Assembly (NCBI RefSeq): GCF_963855985.1 | Contig: NC_087111.1 | Span: 7,197,001-7,261,000 of the forward strand | Length of the DNA: 64,000 nt | Source of the DNA: Ostrinia nubilalis | Lineage: Eukaryota; Arthropoda; Insecta; Lepidoptera; Crambidae | Reading direction: 5' to 3' | Shown: in pieces, positions 21,227-31,643 of the stretch | How positions within the stretch are numbered: the stretch's first letter is position 1 | How the letters are laid out: every line of letters begins with the position of its first letter | Notes under the pieces: model-generated | Databases searched by the model: none | Seen by the model: the letters and a program-made list of their open reading frames with translations, nothing else | What the model was told of the DNA's origin: nothing | Translations under genes and position numbers: made by a program

Positions 21227-21430
21227 TGTTTTCTTAGTAATATAATTTTATAATAAGCAAAAAAAAAAAAAAAAAATTTTTTTCGATCACCAATTTTGTC
21301 CGTTTTGTTGCTGTGTGTAATGTGTCCGCTTTGCGAACGCGTCAATGGTGCGTGCGATGACTCGATGCGTGCGGCGGATGACTCAGCAACCGCTGCGCTA
21401 GCCGGCCGCGGCGGCCGCGCGATGCGTAAT
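21227..21430 (-). promoter_or_regulatory. Presumed 5' UTR / internal promoter region of the LINE
   Basis: Upstream of ORF1 lies an 18-20-nt A/T homopolymer and then, at about 21335-21430, a strongly CpG-rich patch including GCCGGCCGCGGCGGCCGCGC. This composition contrasts with the AT-rich window. LINE internal promoters are often GC-rich, so I infer that it belongs to the element; no core-promoter motif is identified. Confidence 0.4.
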
Positions 21431-21972
21431 GATCCAATAAGTACGTTATGTTATATTTTTGAATTGTTTTGTCTCATAACTTTATAACCACTACGAATTT
21501 TTTAACACGGTTTTCACCATCGTAACACTTGATTCACCATCTACACAACAGTATATATTATGACTGTAGACATTTAGATTTTTCACTACTTATTTTGAAA
21601 AAAAGGCGGATAGATCAATTACGTGACTGCCGTCTGACATTGCGCGACAGCGACTTAAGTTCAATCAAATGTAAGAAATGTAAGACAAATGTAAATATTG
21701 GGCCTTCCCAACCCGTCTGACCAGTGTGTAAGGCCAAGTCCTCTTTGGTGAAGATGATGATGACACAGTCATTAAGATAGAGTTTCAAAACTGCAAAACA
21801 CCTCTATAAACAGTTAACTTTCAGTTGATTTTACGTTAGGAATATGTACTGAAAAAAAAACACGATAAAAACAAAAGTGAAAACCTAGTTACCATTTAGA
21901 CTACAACATTTCAAGAATAGATATCCATTATCATGTTTTCTACCATCCGTCATAAGCATGATGAGCAAAGTA

Positions 21973-22155
21973 GGAGACCGACGAGATTTGTGACAGAGGA
22001 GAGTTGTGACATTGTAAATTTTTGGAAACCTATTAACTATCAGCGAGCTCGCAACAACGCGTATTTGTTAGCTCGAGACTCGAGTCTGTCAGTTAATAAG
22101 TTCCAAAAAGACTATGTCATAACTCTCCTCTGTCACAAATCTCCTCAGTCTCCCC
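21973..22155. repeat. 183-bp palindromic MITE, TA target
   Basis: GGAGACCGACGAGATTTGTG at the left and GGGGAGACTGAGGAGATTTG (reverse complement) at the right are inverted repeats. The similarity extends through 'GACAGAGGAGAGTTGTGACA' and 'CCTATTAACT' to the centre, so almost the whole element is one hairpin. TA is present at 21971-21972 and 22156-22157. Confidence 0.82.
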
Positions 22156-22220
22156 TATAGTTTTATGTGATTGATCAAGTTAGTTAACTAGGATTTTAAT
22201 TCAGCAAATATTCCGCTTTA

Positions 22221-22460
22221 AACAGCTGCTACCGTTTTGTACCTTTCGGCGTGGAAACGCTGGGACCTTGGGGCCCGGAGGCCAAAAAGCTTTTCACTGA
22301 GCTTTCCTCCCGCATCATCGAGGTTACCGGTGACCAGAAGGCCGGGTTCTACCTTGGCCAGCGTTTAAGCTTAGCGATCCAACGCGGAAACGCTGCCAGC
22401 CTTTTGGGCACCGCTAACCTCACCGACAGATCTGGGGATAGGGATACTTTTTTAATTTAA
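22221..22460 (+). pseudogene. C-terminal fragment of a LINE-type ORF
   Basis: The frame reads FVPFGVETLGPWGPEAKKLF, then SRIIEVTGDQKAGFYLGQRL, SLAIQRGNAASLLGT and a stop. The 'VET-G-WG...A-...VTG...YL-QR-S-AIQRGNA-S-LGT' pattern is one I associate with the extreme C-terminus of retrotransposon polymerases in many animals. The subfamily is not identified. An upstream stop at about 22219 and loss of the catalytic core make this a 5'-truncated relic. AT-rich 3' sequence with AATAAA at about 22560 follows. Confidence 0.55.
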
Positions 22461-23069
22461 CTTTTATTTTCCTTTTTTGTAAATATTGTATTTTTTTTTG
22501 TATATAGTATAGTTTTTAAGTTTGTAAATTACCTGTACAAATTTAGTTTGTTGTTCTGAATAAAGGATTTTAATATTATTGTTGATATTAATCGATTGTT
22601 TCTGCGACATCCCTAGAAGCTTATCAGAGCCGGTCGACCGACTTGACTATTTTGTCAATATTAATTAAAAAGGCCTGTGCAAGTTAATATTAAAGAAAAT
22701 TAAGCAATCTCCGCCCGCAGAAGTTAAATGAATTTACACAATACAAGAGGCAGCCATTTTGTTCTGTAAAACGGCTTTAGCAGCGGTTTTATGCTTAAAG
22801 CTATTTAATTTTGTTGCTGAATTGAAGTTATAACGCCCTTAAAGAAAGCTAATTAAATTTTGTTTAAGTTTTCAACAAAAGACTGTGGTCTTTTGTTGTT
22901 GTGAGTGCAAGATGCAAAGAGTTATAGTAATTGAATAGAGGTAAGACAAAACTTTAAGCTTTCGTAGAGTTTTCTTAAAATACGAGTATCTGTTGGGGCT
23001 TATTCGTTAATAAATGGCCATTGCTTCGTTTCTGAAAGTGACAATTAAATAACCCGAACAATATAAATA
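22461..23069. other. LINE 3' UTR then gene-free AT-rich DNA
   Basis: 22461-22580 looks like the 3' untranslated tail of the preceding fragment (T-rich, 'TGAATAAAGGATTTTAATA'). From 22600 to 23069 no element or gene is recognised. Confidence 0.45.
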
Positions 23070-23670
23070 CACTCAACATCAAATAAATCGCACCTTCCGC
23101 GACGCGAACTTTAAAGATTTTCTTCTGACACAATCATGGTGCTTCAACAATATTGGTGTTATTTGAAAGCCCAATAAATATCCTTAAAGAAAAACACATT
23201 TAATTTCTAAATAAATGATTATCATATACCATAAATGTGACTTGAAAAGAGACCTCACTTTGGGATCACCCCTGGGATCAATTAGACCAAATTTTATGGT
23301 TATAAAACCAAATAATGATCACACGTGTCCTCTTTAACCACAGAGCATGGAATCGTCGCGCGCCGCCCGCTACGGCTACTAGCGGGCGGCGCGCGACGAT
23401 TCCATGCTCTGTGTCTTTAACAGATGGATACCGATTAATCCCAACTTAACAGTTTTATAGCCATAAAAGTTGGCTCAAGCGTAATAGCCTATTTTTTGAA
23501 AAAGTGACTCTGGATCCTTCTACAGACACATTTTTGGGGTAAAAACCTTTCCTTTAATGAAATGAAGCTTAGAACTAGGCTTTTAAATAGTACCAATATT
23601 GGTGGGAAGTGGAGATGCATACGTTTGAAAGTGCTTATTGCGGGAGGTGCGATTTATTTGATGTTGAGTG
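23070..23670. mobile_element. 601-bp full-length palindromic TIR element, TA target
   Basis: Terminal inverted repeats of about 31 bp with one mismatch begin CACTCAACATCAAATAAATC on both strands, and TA flanks both ends (23068-23069, 23671-23672). Matching arm blocks occur inside: 'CAATATTGGTGTTATTTGAA' against the reverse complement of the block near 23595, and 'TTTTATGGTTATAAAAC' against 'TTTTATGGCTATAAAAC'. The centre (23339-23413) is a perfect 33-bp stem. The whole element is therefore one diverged hairpin with conserved tips and core. No ORF is present, consistent with a Tc1/mariner-type MITE. Confidence 0.85.
23339..23413. repeat. Perfect 33-bp GC-rich inverted repeat
   Basis: CACAGAGCATGGAATCGTCG plus GCGCCGCCCGCT... 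(23339-23371) is the exact reverse complement of 23381-23413, around a 9-nt loop (ACGGCTACT). The inner 17 bp are almost pure G/C in an AT-rich host element. It lies at the midpoint of the 23070-23670 element. Confidence 0.9.
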
Positions 23671-23699
23671 TAGTTTATTTACAACAAGCTATATTTTTA

Positions 23700-25382
23700 C
23701 CCGACTACGCGACGCAAGGAGTGGTAATGTGTTTAAATTGAATGTCAACCCCGTATAACAATTATTTATTATACCAAAGTTATATCTATGCAAGTATGGA
23801 CATTAGTGCTAATTCAAAGGCCTACTATGAGTGAGTTTAATAACATTACAGTCAAACTATCATTTTAAGTTCATATTTCAGTAATTCATCTTCTACATGA
23901 GTACTTACTCGTATAGGTAAGTGTGAACTCAATACGAAAAGTTCACCTTAAGTAATTAATCAGCACGCTTAAGCAAAAAATCTCAATTCCAAAACCGGGA
24001 GAAACTGAAAAAAAAAAACGGTTATACTAAATAAAACGCCAATTTCCTCACATATACAGCATATAATGTAAGTTATATTACCTAAGTTGAGGTCATTATC
24101 AACGATCCCGTGAGAGGGCGAGGGTGGTAGCCGCGCAATTATCGGCCGATTAAGTAGTTGGGGAGTAGGCGTCCCGCCGCGACCTCTGTGTGAGGTAAAA
24201 GATTTAGAAGGGCTATACAAGAACGTATAGCATTTGAGAATGTGTGGAGGAAGCTTGAAGGTATTGACGATTTATCTCATTTTCGTTCGTGTTTTACTAC
24301 AGCGTGATGGAACAGTGACAGACTGGTGATCGACTAAAGTACCTATGTACCAAAAGTTCTTTTGAGCATATTGTAATTATAATTGGTTGAACAATCCAAG
24401 TTTCTTAGTAAGGGCAGATACTTATATGATTCCTATTAAAACATAGAAATGGGGTCAAAAGACCGCAACGATAAAAAACTAACTTTAAAATCGGGGTTCG
24501 GGACTTAAAAATAACTATTATCATTAAGAGTAGATACTTAAAGTATTAACTAGCTGGCTTTAAAAAAAAATAAAAATTAATAACTAATAAAAAACAAATA
24601 TCTTTCGACAATCACACTGTTAAAGCTTGTTAAAGAGCAACGACTATTAACGGGGCTTACTGCCCAGTAGTAATTCATTATTACCTGTGTTTCTATGTCA
24701 CAAAGGTCAACCAGAACCTTAACTATGCCTTTCCGCGCACTCTCATTGAAAGCAAGTAAGTCGTTTCCACAATCTAGACTTTCGTTCAATTAGAAAGGTC
24801 AGCGTAGAGCGGAGACAATTCAATTGCTTTAATACTGCGGCGAGCCTCCAACTATGCGGGCTCCCGAGAATCTCTCATTTATCGGACTCTAATAAGAGCA
24901 AAAGGGATAGAAATATGCAAATTGTTTGGAACCGACCGAGGATTTCTCCCTCATTCAAATCTAAACTCAGTACAAAAGTCGTAAGAGTCGCTTTTCAATC
25001 GCTCATATACAGACACTTGTGGCATTTAGGTTCTATAACTCTGTTCCATTGTTACAGCTTCATTTGCTTCTGAATGTTTTGCTCTTATAAGGATATTGAT
25101 TCGAAGTGCCTCGTAAGTAGGAATGCAAGGAATTTTTACGATTTGAAATGAGAAAATGAAAAATATAGTGCCTCGGTGCTAAAGCATTCGGTGGGTGATC
25201 GTATCGTGGTAGTTCGAAGATATGTCTGACTATTTATTGGAACTTTGTCACTTATATTCCCTTCTGCAACTTTGTAGCATTTACAAACACTTAAGTATGT
25301 ACTTAGAAGATTAAAAATGTTACAAAGTAGCGTAATAATCCAGCATTGGATAATTTGATTAGCTGATGATGAACTGGGATGA
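23700..25382. other. Gene-free stretch
   Basis: No coding gene, tandem repeat or recognisable element end was found. Short open frames such as that at 23969-24220 lack any motif. Confidence 0.5.
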
Positions 25383-25697
25383 ACAACGAGGAAGCCTGCA
25401 TCTCATCTGATGGAAAGTGATGATCAGGATGAACATGGAACCGAGCTTCACTCGAAACCTTAACAACAGAGGAACTGGTTTTCTTATCTCTAACTGCCGG
25501 AACACAATAATGCTGTTTAACACGCTTCGTTGTTATAGCGACAGACTTAAGTAAGATGATGGTGGTTAGCTAGTTCGGACTTAGGACAAGCCCTACCACC
25601 AACCAAACCGAACAGAAAAATCTGCATTCACTGGGAATCGAACTAGAAACCCCTAAGACTGAAGCAGGTAGTCAACCACTAGATCACAAAGGCGGAT
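25383..25697 (-). mobile_element. Near-complete tRNA-derived SINE
   Basis: On the minus strand the element begins with 'TTTGTGATCTAGTGGTTGAC' (A-box region), then a B box AGTTCGATTCCC, 'TTTCTGTTCGGTTTGGTTGG', 'GTAGGGCTTGTCCTAAGTCC' and 'TTAAGTCTGTCGCTATAAC'. It ends with the tail 'CATCACTTTCCATCAGATGA', then GATGCAGGCTTCCTCGTTGT. It is the same family as at 30069 but with a different 3' half. It is transcribed, if at all, by RNA polymerase III from the internal A/B boxes and mobilised by a LINE. Confidence 0.8.
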
Positions 25698-25896
25698 AAA
25701 CGGTTAATCTTAGTTATTTTTACTGAATCAAAGCTTCTTCAAACATAACTATTATTTCGAAATCCCATACATTCAATAAATCATAAGGAAAATAAAGTAA
25801 TAAATAAATTCTCCATCAAAATAACATTTTATTTTAAGTAATATGAAAACTTAAGTGAGTGCTAAGTGATATGGCACGATGCCATTACATTAGCGC

Positions 25897-25965
25897 GCCC
25901 CAGGCGGGAATCGAACTTGGCACCCCGCTGGCTGCATTTTACGACCGCGGTCGTTTACCAATTTG
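25897..25965 (-). mobile_element. tRNA-like SINE head, second type
   Basis: The minus strand reads AACGACCGCGGTCGTAAAAT, then GCAGCCAGCGGGGTGCC and the B box AAGTTCGATTCCCGCC. The arms do not pair into an acceptor stem, so this is a tRNA-derived SINE head or pseudogene. Confidence 0.5.
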
Positions 25966-25999
25966 CAATTATTGTATAATAAACAAATAAACATTATTG

Positions 26000-27122
26000 T
26001 GTTGATTAGGAAGTAAGTAGGTATAAAATTAATACACAATATTATTAAGAGACACTAAATTATGTATTGTTTTTATTCAACTTCAACTTATATCTGTAGA
26101 GAGATTTCTTCCAACCATCCATTTTTATTATGATCAGAATAGCAGATTTGATTCCCAAATGAGACACAAGTTGAAGAAATAACTTTGTGCATTTTTTAAA
26201 AATTATTTTTTGTTATTTATATGCTGCTATAGTATGATCTATCAGTCCACGTCATTATGACGTGTAGGGCGTCTATAGTGTATGCCCTGACACTAAGGTT
26301 GTATAACCCCAGTTATACCATAAAAGAGACACTCAAAAGAGGACTTTAGTGCTCTTAATTTCCTTAGCCATAGCCTTACTTATCCCACAAAAATACCTAT
26401 AAGCTACATAATTACACCGATATAAAGCATAAAGCTTTATAATGGCTCTATCTATGTCATAAACGGCCACATTTCGTAACTCACTACTAAAACTTGATAA
26501 ATCAACCATTCACCATATCAATTACCATCTAATAGAATTCCATCTGAAACTTTATTCGAAGGTCAAATGGCAGTAAGATTTAGTCCTCTCTAGTTGCTAT
26601 ATTGGCAATCAAAATTGCCACACACCACTAAACGAACAATATTTTGTTAACCTCCCGTCAATAGACCCATAATAACTGTTTAATAGACATCGATTTATCT
26701 TAGCACAGCACTATTAGTATTTTACATCTACTTCTTAGATGTACAGGCCAATTTGAATCTTATAATTATTGTTATAAGGCGTTAGAGGTAATATAAGGGT
26801 GCTATAAAAGGCTTGTATAGGCGTAAGAGTCGTATCATCATCGTATACGAATCGCGTGCCATGATTCGGCAGAATCGATCAAAGCATGCCGGACCACCAA
26901 TGAGCCTCTTAAGTTGACCGTGTAGTGCAGGGTAGATAAAATTTATATATTTTTATATTTATAAAATTGATATATTTTATCGATATTTTGTTAAATGATT
27001 TTTTTTTTCAAATTAAAACCAGTACTTAACTGAAAAAAGTATTTCAACAGCGATTAAGGATGTAAAATAGTATAAGCACATAAAATAAACATTATTTATT
27101 AACTTTCACGTCAAGCTAGACT
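26000..27122. other. Gene-free AT-rich stretch
   Basis: Nothing recognised. A very AT-rich block lies at about 26940-27005. Confidence 0.5.
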
Positions 27123-27134
27123 CTGGGATGTCTT

Positions 27135-27264
27135 CATTCATCATTTTCAGCCATAGGACGTCCACTGCTGAACATAGGCCTCCCCCAATGATTTCCACAA
27201 TCGCCGGTTGGTGGCGGCCTGCATCCAGCGCCTTCCCGCTACCTTTATGAGGTCGTCGGTCCAC
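27135..27264 (-). mobile_element. RTE LINE 3' end with exact 12-bp target duplication
   Basis: CTGGGATGTCTT occurs at 27123-27134 and 27265-27276. Between the copies the plus strand holds 'AGCCATAGGACGTCCACTGC', 'CTCCCCCAATGATTTCCACA' and 'GGTGGCGGCCTGCATCCAGC', ending in 'GAGGTCGTCGGTCCAC'. The simple-repeat tail is reduced to CATTCATCATTTTC. Confidence 0.9.
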
Positions 27265-27289
27265 CTGGGATGTCTTATGTAATTATAAT

Positions 27290-28611
27290 AGGAGCTTTCT
27301 TTTCAAAACATAAACGTTAAGTGCTGTCGACAGTAAAAGTGGATAAAAACTAGATTTGTGTGTTATTTACAATGCGATTTCATACATGTTTGGGCAGACT
27401 TTATAAATTTTATTCTGACTATATTTTATTTTGTTAGCTCTTGCATTCCATGCGATTTTAAAACATGTAACTAGAAATGCTTAATCAATTAACATGAACA
27501 TCGATATCGACACGCGCCACATCCCTATTGCTTACTAAAAAGAGTTCCCAAGAGGCACAATCAACACACATTGAATACTCCTTTGACGCACCGAATGATT
27601 TATTGATTGCATCTCTGTCAACACGGCTGGCACTTTACACCGACGCTGAATACTTCATTTGATCCGGATTTTATCGATAATAAAACCGATCATGAGTCAC
27701 ATCACTCGTTAGCCGTATTTAGTGTACAAATCAGGTATGATAGTGAGGTTTCTTTGGTAAGAATTAACGTTGCTATTTCGATAGTGAGTGATTATAGTGA
27801 AAAAGATTTTTGCATTGATCTGTAATGATCTTGGAGATGGATCATTGATGTGTCATGGTGATTGTAAATCAACTTCTATGCTTATGGATTATGATATTGC
27901 AATATTGATGTTCGTTTGTTATTTCTTCACGATGATATCGTATGAATATGTTAAAAACTTGGAAATCAATTTGGTTCATGGAAACTAGTGTTGCATAGAG
28001 TCCTAGGTAGTATTACGAGATTTAACTTGAGAATAGATTTAAGTTATAGGCTTGCGTTTGAATCGGGTTTTTTCTATCTTAATTCAAACACAATTTTACA
28101 ATATGCTACCCAATCCTGTAAGTATTGATAGTGCGGTATTAGTTAGCAAGATGTTTGTGCTGATGATGGCGCAATGTTAGTTGGCAGATTATGTTTCTCA
28201 CTCAATTTAGAACGGGTTTATTGGAAATCTAAACAATTTTTATTTATTTCTCGTTGCTTCACCATTACAGCCACAGAACGTCCAACCAACCAACCTATTT
28301 TCTTTTTGTTCGTTTTTCTGGTTGCTTAGTAGAAAAATATCCTTAACTTGTAAGACTTAGTAGGTATCAACACAAAAGGAAATGCCCTCGTTACTATCTA
28401 TAGTATTATCTCTTTATCTGCTCCATTTTATTCAATGTATATTAAGGAATAGTAGAAACAATGCGGTTGCCATTAATCCTCAGGTGTTGGGTGGTCTGTA
28501 ATTGCATTCTCATATAACAAGACTTTAATGCACTCTACGTGTGACCACACTTCAAGAAAAATAGAGGATATCGAAACAACTACAAGAAATGTTAATCAAA
28601 CAACTTGAAAA
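27290..28611. other. Gene-free stretch
   Basis: No supported feature. A short 'TTCACCATTACAGCCACAGA' followed by ACGTCC near 28258 may be a heavily decayed RTE tail. Confidence 0.45.
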
Positions 28612-28685
28612 AATCGAACTGCCTAAGGCGGGACTCGAACCAACGACCTTCCGCTTGCCGGGCGACTGCTCTTACTGCGAAATTT
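28612..28685 (-). mobile_element. tRNA-like SINE head, third type
   Basis: The minus strand carries 'GCAGTAAGAGCAGTCGCCCG', 'GCAAGCGGAAGGTCGTTGG' and the B box GGTTCGAGTCCCGCC. The acceptor ends do not pair, so it is not called as a tRNA gene. Confidence 0.55.
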
Positions 28686-28859
28686 AGTTTGTGAAGCAAC
28701 TCTATTCGCTAAGAAAATTTTAATAACAACCGAAGCAAAAACACTTGACATGGTGTCGTTTTGATATCCATTTGATATTCTAAAATACTTACGTATTAAA
28801 TCCGTGTCTTGGTTTGTAAGACGCATTCAGACTGAAATGCACGCAGTTTAAAGCCACAA

Positions 28860-29762
28860 CCAAAGGCCAGTCCCATTATATCCCGTCAAATACGGCAGCA
28901 TTGGTCACCCTACCCCACATAACGGTTGCTCCCACATCGCCTGTATAATTGCGTCTATTCACAACTGTAATTGTCTCGTTTTTGCGCGAATTCATTGTCT
29001 CCGCAACACTTATATGGGCATTAACAGTAATTTTTCACTAATCAGTCGCACTGTGGACGCTTTTATGGCCATAATTGGGTGTTTATTCAATTTTCTTCGG
29101 TAAATGATTTAAACATGACGTTCTTGTGTGGTAAAGTTAGTGGAAAGACATGTGCCGTGAAGCTTCTTCTCAATGGGTTTTGCTGTTTTCCTATAGCTGT
29201 CTACGCAACTACATATTAGAATAATTCTTAATGAAGCAGGTTGTGAACCCTTTTTATGACTTAATAACATATTTCCATACCTAGTTCTCAAGCTGTCTAT
29301 TTCGTACATAGGTAGAAAATACTTCTTTCTTTTCTTTCTAAAACTTAAAATATAAAATGCCAAGAAAGTTCTATAAACTAGGTATAAGTGCGGATGCCGG
29401 TATAGCATGTTAGAAAATATGGCAACATGACATAATTTTTGCAATGATGATGATGATGATGATGATGTTGCAAAAGTATTATGTTCCGTAAACATAATTT
29501 AAAATGTTAAGGAAGTCAAAAAATATTATTTTCTATAATGACAATATGTAGGCTCCATACAAACCCCTTCGCAATATCTCTCACGAAACACCTTCACACG
29601 TACTAATGCGTTTTTTATCGACATCATCGATTGTCGATAATCGCTAATGCGCGCATGAGAAATGGCACGACCCTATTACGGTGCTTACATAATGATTACC
29701 ATATTTAGGAGCTCTACTTGTGTCACTTTCTTTAATCTGAGCTTAGATTAAAGAATAGACAT
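28860..29762. other. Gene-free stretch
   Basis: A (GAT)7-type microsatellite at about 29445-29467 is the only notable item; it may be a stranded RTE tail. Confidence 0.45.
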
Positions 29763-29912
29763 GTTGACACCACCGATCAATTGACGTACTTTTTAAAACT
29801 AAATAAATTGCCATACAAAATCTATGGGAGAGTTTCGTTTTGACAGAAAAACGAAACTCTCCCATAGATTTTGTATGGCACTACAAGCAAGTGACGTCAC
29901 TATTTTGTCAAC
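29763..29912. repeat. Palindromic MITE with perfect 33-bp core stem
   Basis: 29809-29841 (TGCCATACAAAATCTATGGG onward) is the exact reverse complement of 29848-29880, around a 6-nt loop (GACAGA). The outer parts still match weakly: GTTGACA at 29763 and TGTCAAC at 29907, TTGACGTAC against GTGACGTCA. The target duplication is not resolved. Confidence 0.78.
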
Positions 29913-30068
29913 TCAAACTACTTTTTTCAATTACAATGCGACCAAAAATCGTAATTTACAGGTAATTTAAAATGAATTAAGTTTTTAAGACCATAATGAA
30001 GTGTCTTTTTAGAAAAGTTGTGATTTCGAATTATTGGGGAATTGTGTCAAATTGTCTATTCGCAGATT

Positions 30069-30548
30069 TTCGCTTCCGTGGTCTAGTGGTAAGACCACAT
30101 ACTTCAGACCCAGAGGTCCCGGGTTCGATTCTCCGTGAGGGCAGATTTTCTGTTCGGTTTGGTTAGTGGTAGAGCTTGTTCTAAGTCCATCAGGTTAGCT
30201 ATCACCATCTTAACTACGAGTAAGTCTGTCGCTATAACAACATTGTTGTGTTGCGGCAGTAAGAGGTAATAGCCAGTTCTTCAGTGGTTGAGGATTCTGG
30301 GTGAAGCTCATTTTACGATATCCATGGGAAGGAATGAGGTCCTGTTCTACTATTTTAACATGGTAGAAAAATTATTATAACACTTATATAATTACTTAAT
30401 TATTTACCAAAAGTAGTATAGTAACCGTAAATTCTCTGTTTTGTTTAATTTTCTGGTTAGCTGGAAGAGAATGCCACATGGCATTAAGCTCGCCTGTTGT
30501 ACCACTGTATTTTTATGTGTGCAATAAAGATTTTAAATAAATAAATAA
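30069..30548 (+). mobile_element. tRNA-derived SINE, best preserved copy
   Basis: The head begins GCTTCCGTGGTCTAGTGGTA (A box TGGTCTAGTGG). It continues with 'AGACCACATACTTCAGACCC', 'AGAGGTCCCGGGTTCGATTC' (B box) and 'TTCTGTTCGGTTTGGTTAGT'. The body includes 'GAGCTTGTTCTAAGTCCATC' and 'AAGTCTGTCGCTATAACAAC'. The far end is 'GTGTGCAATAAAGATTTTAA' followed by (ATAA)n to 30548. The tail is of a type shared with lepidopteran LINEs, so the 3' part may be LINE-derived or a separate adjoining element. Confidence 0.8.
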
Positions 30549-30573
30549 ATAACCTGGCATGAGTGCAGTACCT

Positions 30574-30780
30574 AGGCTATACGGGACTATTCCCACCTGT
30601 CGTTCCCACCGCTGCAACTCCTGTGTAGCCAGGATCTACAGCTTTACCGCTAATAAAAACCTAACCAGTGAAGGCCAAGTTTGTCTCGGGCAAAATAAAA
30701 CTGCCATTGGATCCGCAACGAAATTAAACAGAAGAACATAGGAGTTCGAAGTTAAGGTTCGACTTCCCTCCAGTGCAAAG
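30574..30780 (+). repeat. Dispersed 'TACGGGACTATTCCC' repeat, copy 1
   Basis: It begins TACGGGACTATTCCCACCTG, then 'TCGTTCCCACCGCTGCAACT', 'GTGAAGGCCAAGTTTGTC' and 'AGTTAAGGTTCGACTTCC'. A second copy of similar length lies at 47029-47235 and a fragment at 61737-61800. It probably represents the 3' part of an interspersed retroelement. Confidence 0.7.
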
Positions 30781-31310
30781 TTGTAATGAGTAGGTTGTAA
30801 ATGCGTGTCGTTTCAAATATGGCAGCGTAAATCGTGTATCATCATCATCATCATCATCACTCTACCATAGGACGTCCACTGCTGAACATAGGCCCCCAAT
30901 GCTTCCCATGCTGTCTGGTTGGGGTGCGTGACAGTTTATATAAGTTTATATGATATAAATTCATTTCAATAACGTTCATATTGTATAATAAACGTATGTT
31001 ATAATAACACTTGATATAATTTTTTAACATATAATGTTTACTTCATATAATAAATCATTTCTAATAATATCATTTCAGATACCAATCACAACGCATAAAG
31101 ACATTTGATATAAACCTTACTTAATCTAAGACTCATTTGATGTAATTTTGTTTAATATAAATATTATTTCACATAACCATTACTTGTAATAAATATTATT
31201 TGTTATACTCTTTAATTGATATAATTTCTGATAGATATAACTTTAAGTATGTTCTTTTTTAGCTTGACTTATAAATGACTTTAGTGACAAAAACGAATCG
31301 CCGTAAAACC

Positions 31311-31560
31311 GACTCCACGTAGTCTTGTCTGCCCTACCCCTAGAGTGTAATTTAGAAGCGCGTAGGCACGGAGGGGCGAGGCGGCCCGCGGGCTGAGGAG
31401 CAGGTGGCTGTAAGCGAGGCGCCGCGGCTGAGGCTGGCCGGCGAAGCCGGCCAGCAAGCCGAAGACGCGGTGTCGAGCGAAAGCCATCTGCGACGATTAG
31501 CACGCGAGGGACCGCCAGAGCCCCGCAGTGCCGGAGCCGTGACAGAAGTCTCAAGTTTTT
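31311..31560. other. GC-rich core of the foldback element
   Basis: About 250 bp with far higher G+C than its surroundings, containing 'CGAGGCGGCCCGCGGGCTGA' and the palindrome CTGGCCGGC-GAA-GCCGGCCAG at 31433-31453. Overlapping minus-strand frames up to 112 codons (alanine, arginine and proline rich) are explained by composition. It may be captured host DNA. The source is not recognised. Confidence 0.6.
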
Positions 31561-31572
31561 AGTCAAATTTGC

Positions 31573-31611
31573 ATGCTGCATGCCTGCATGCCTGCTTGCT
31601 TGCTTGCTTGC

Positions 31612-31643
<32 letters not shown>

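Larger units (their letters stand above)
16671..21430 (-). mobile_element. Apparently intact CR1-group non-LTR retrotransposon
   Basis: A two-ORF LINE of about 4.76 kb on the minus strand. ORF1 (21226-19757) and ORF2 (19824-16888) overlap by 68 nt in different frames, and neither is interrupted. The 3' untranslated part is short, contains AATAAA on the minus strand (16693-16698) and ends in ATTTGATTTGATTTT (to about 16671), like the short 3' repeats of CR1/L2-group elements. The presumed 5' end lies in a GC-rich patch (about 21335-21430) upstream of a long A/T homopolymer. I found no clear target duplication, so both outer ends are approximate. ORF1 with PHD-like finger plus SGNH-like region, and ORF2 with APE endonuclease plus reverse transcriptase, place it in the CR1/L2/Daphne group. 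The exact clade needs a tree. Confidence 0.88.

Noticed and set aside
20871..21245. 124-codon plus-strand frame
   Set aside because: Antisense shadow of LINE ORF1.
16671..21430. Target-site duplication for the intact LINE
   Set aside because: I compared the sequences next to both presumed ends and found only short AT-rich matches that could be chance, so no duplication is claimed.
24577..24789. 70-codon minus-strand frame
   Set aside because: No motif, no codon bias and no homology I recognise; within chance length for AT-rich DNA.
28612..28685. Possible tRNA gene on the minus strand
   Set aside because: B box only is convincing; the ends do not form an acceptor stem.
29809..29880. microRNA precursor
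   Set aside because: A perfectly paired 33-bp stem within MITE-like flanks is more typical of a transposon palindrome than of a conserved miRNA, and I recognise no miRNA seed.
31243..31581. 112-codon minus-strand frame rich in Arg, Ala and Pro
   Set aside because: It lies in the GC-rich core of a foldback element. Overlapping frames on the same strand and the biased composition explain it, and no domain is visible.
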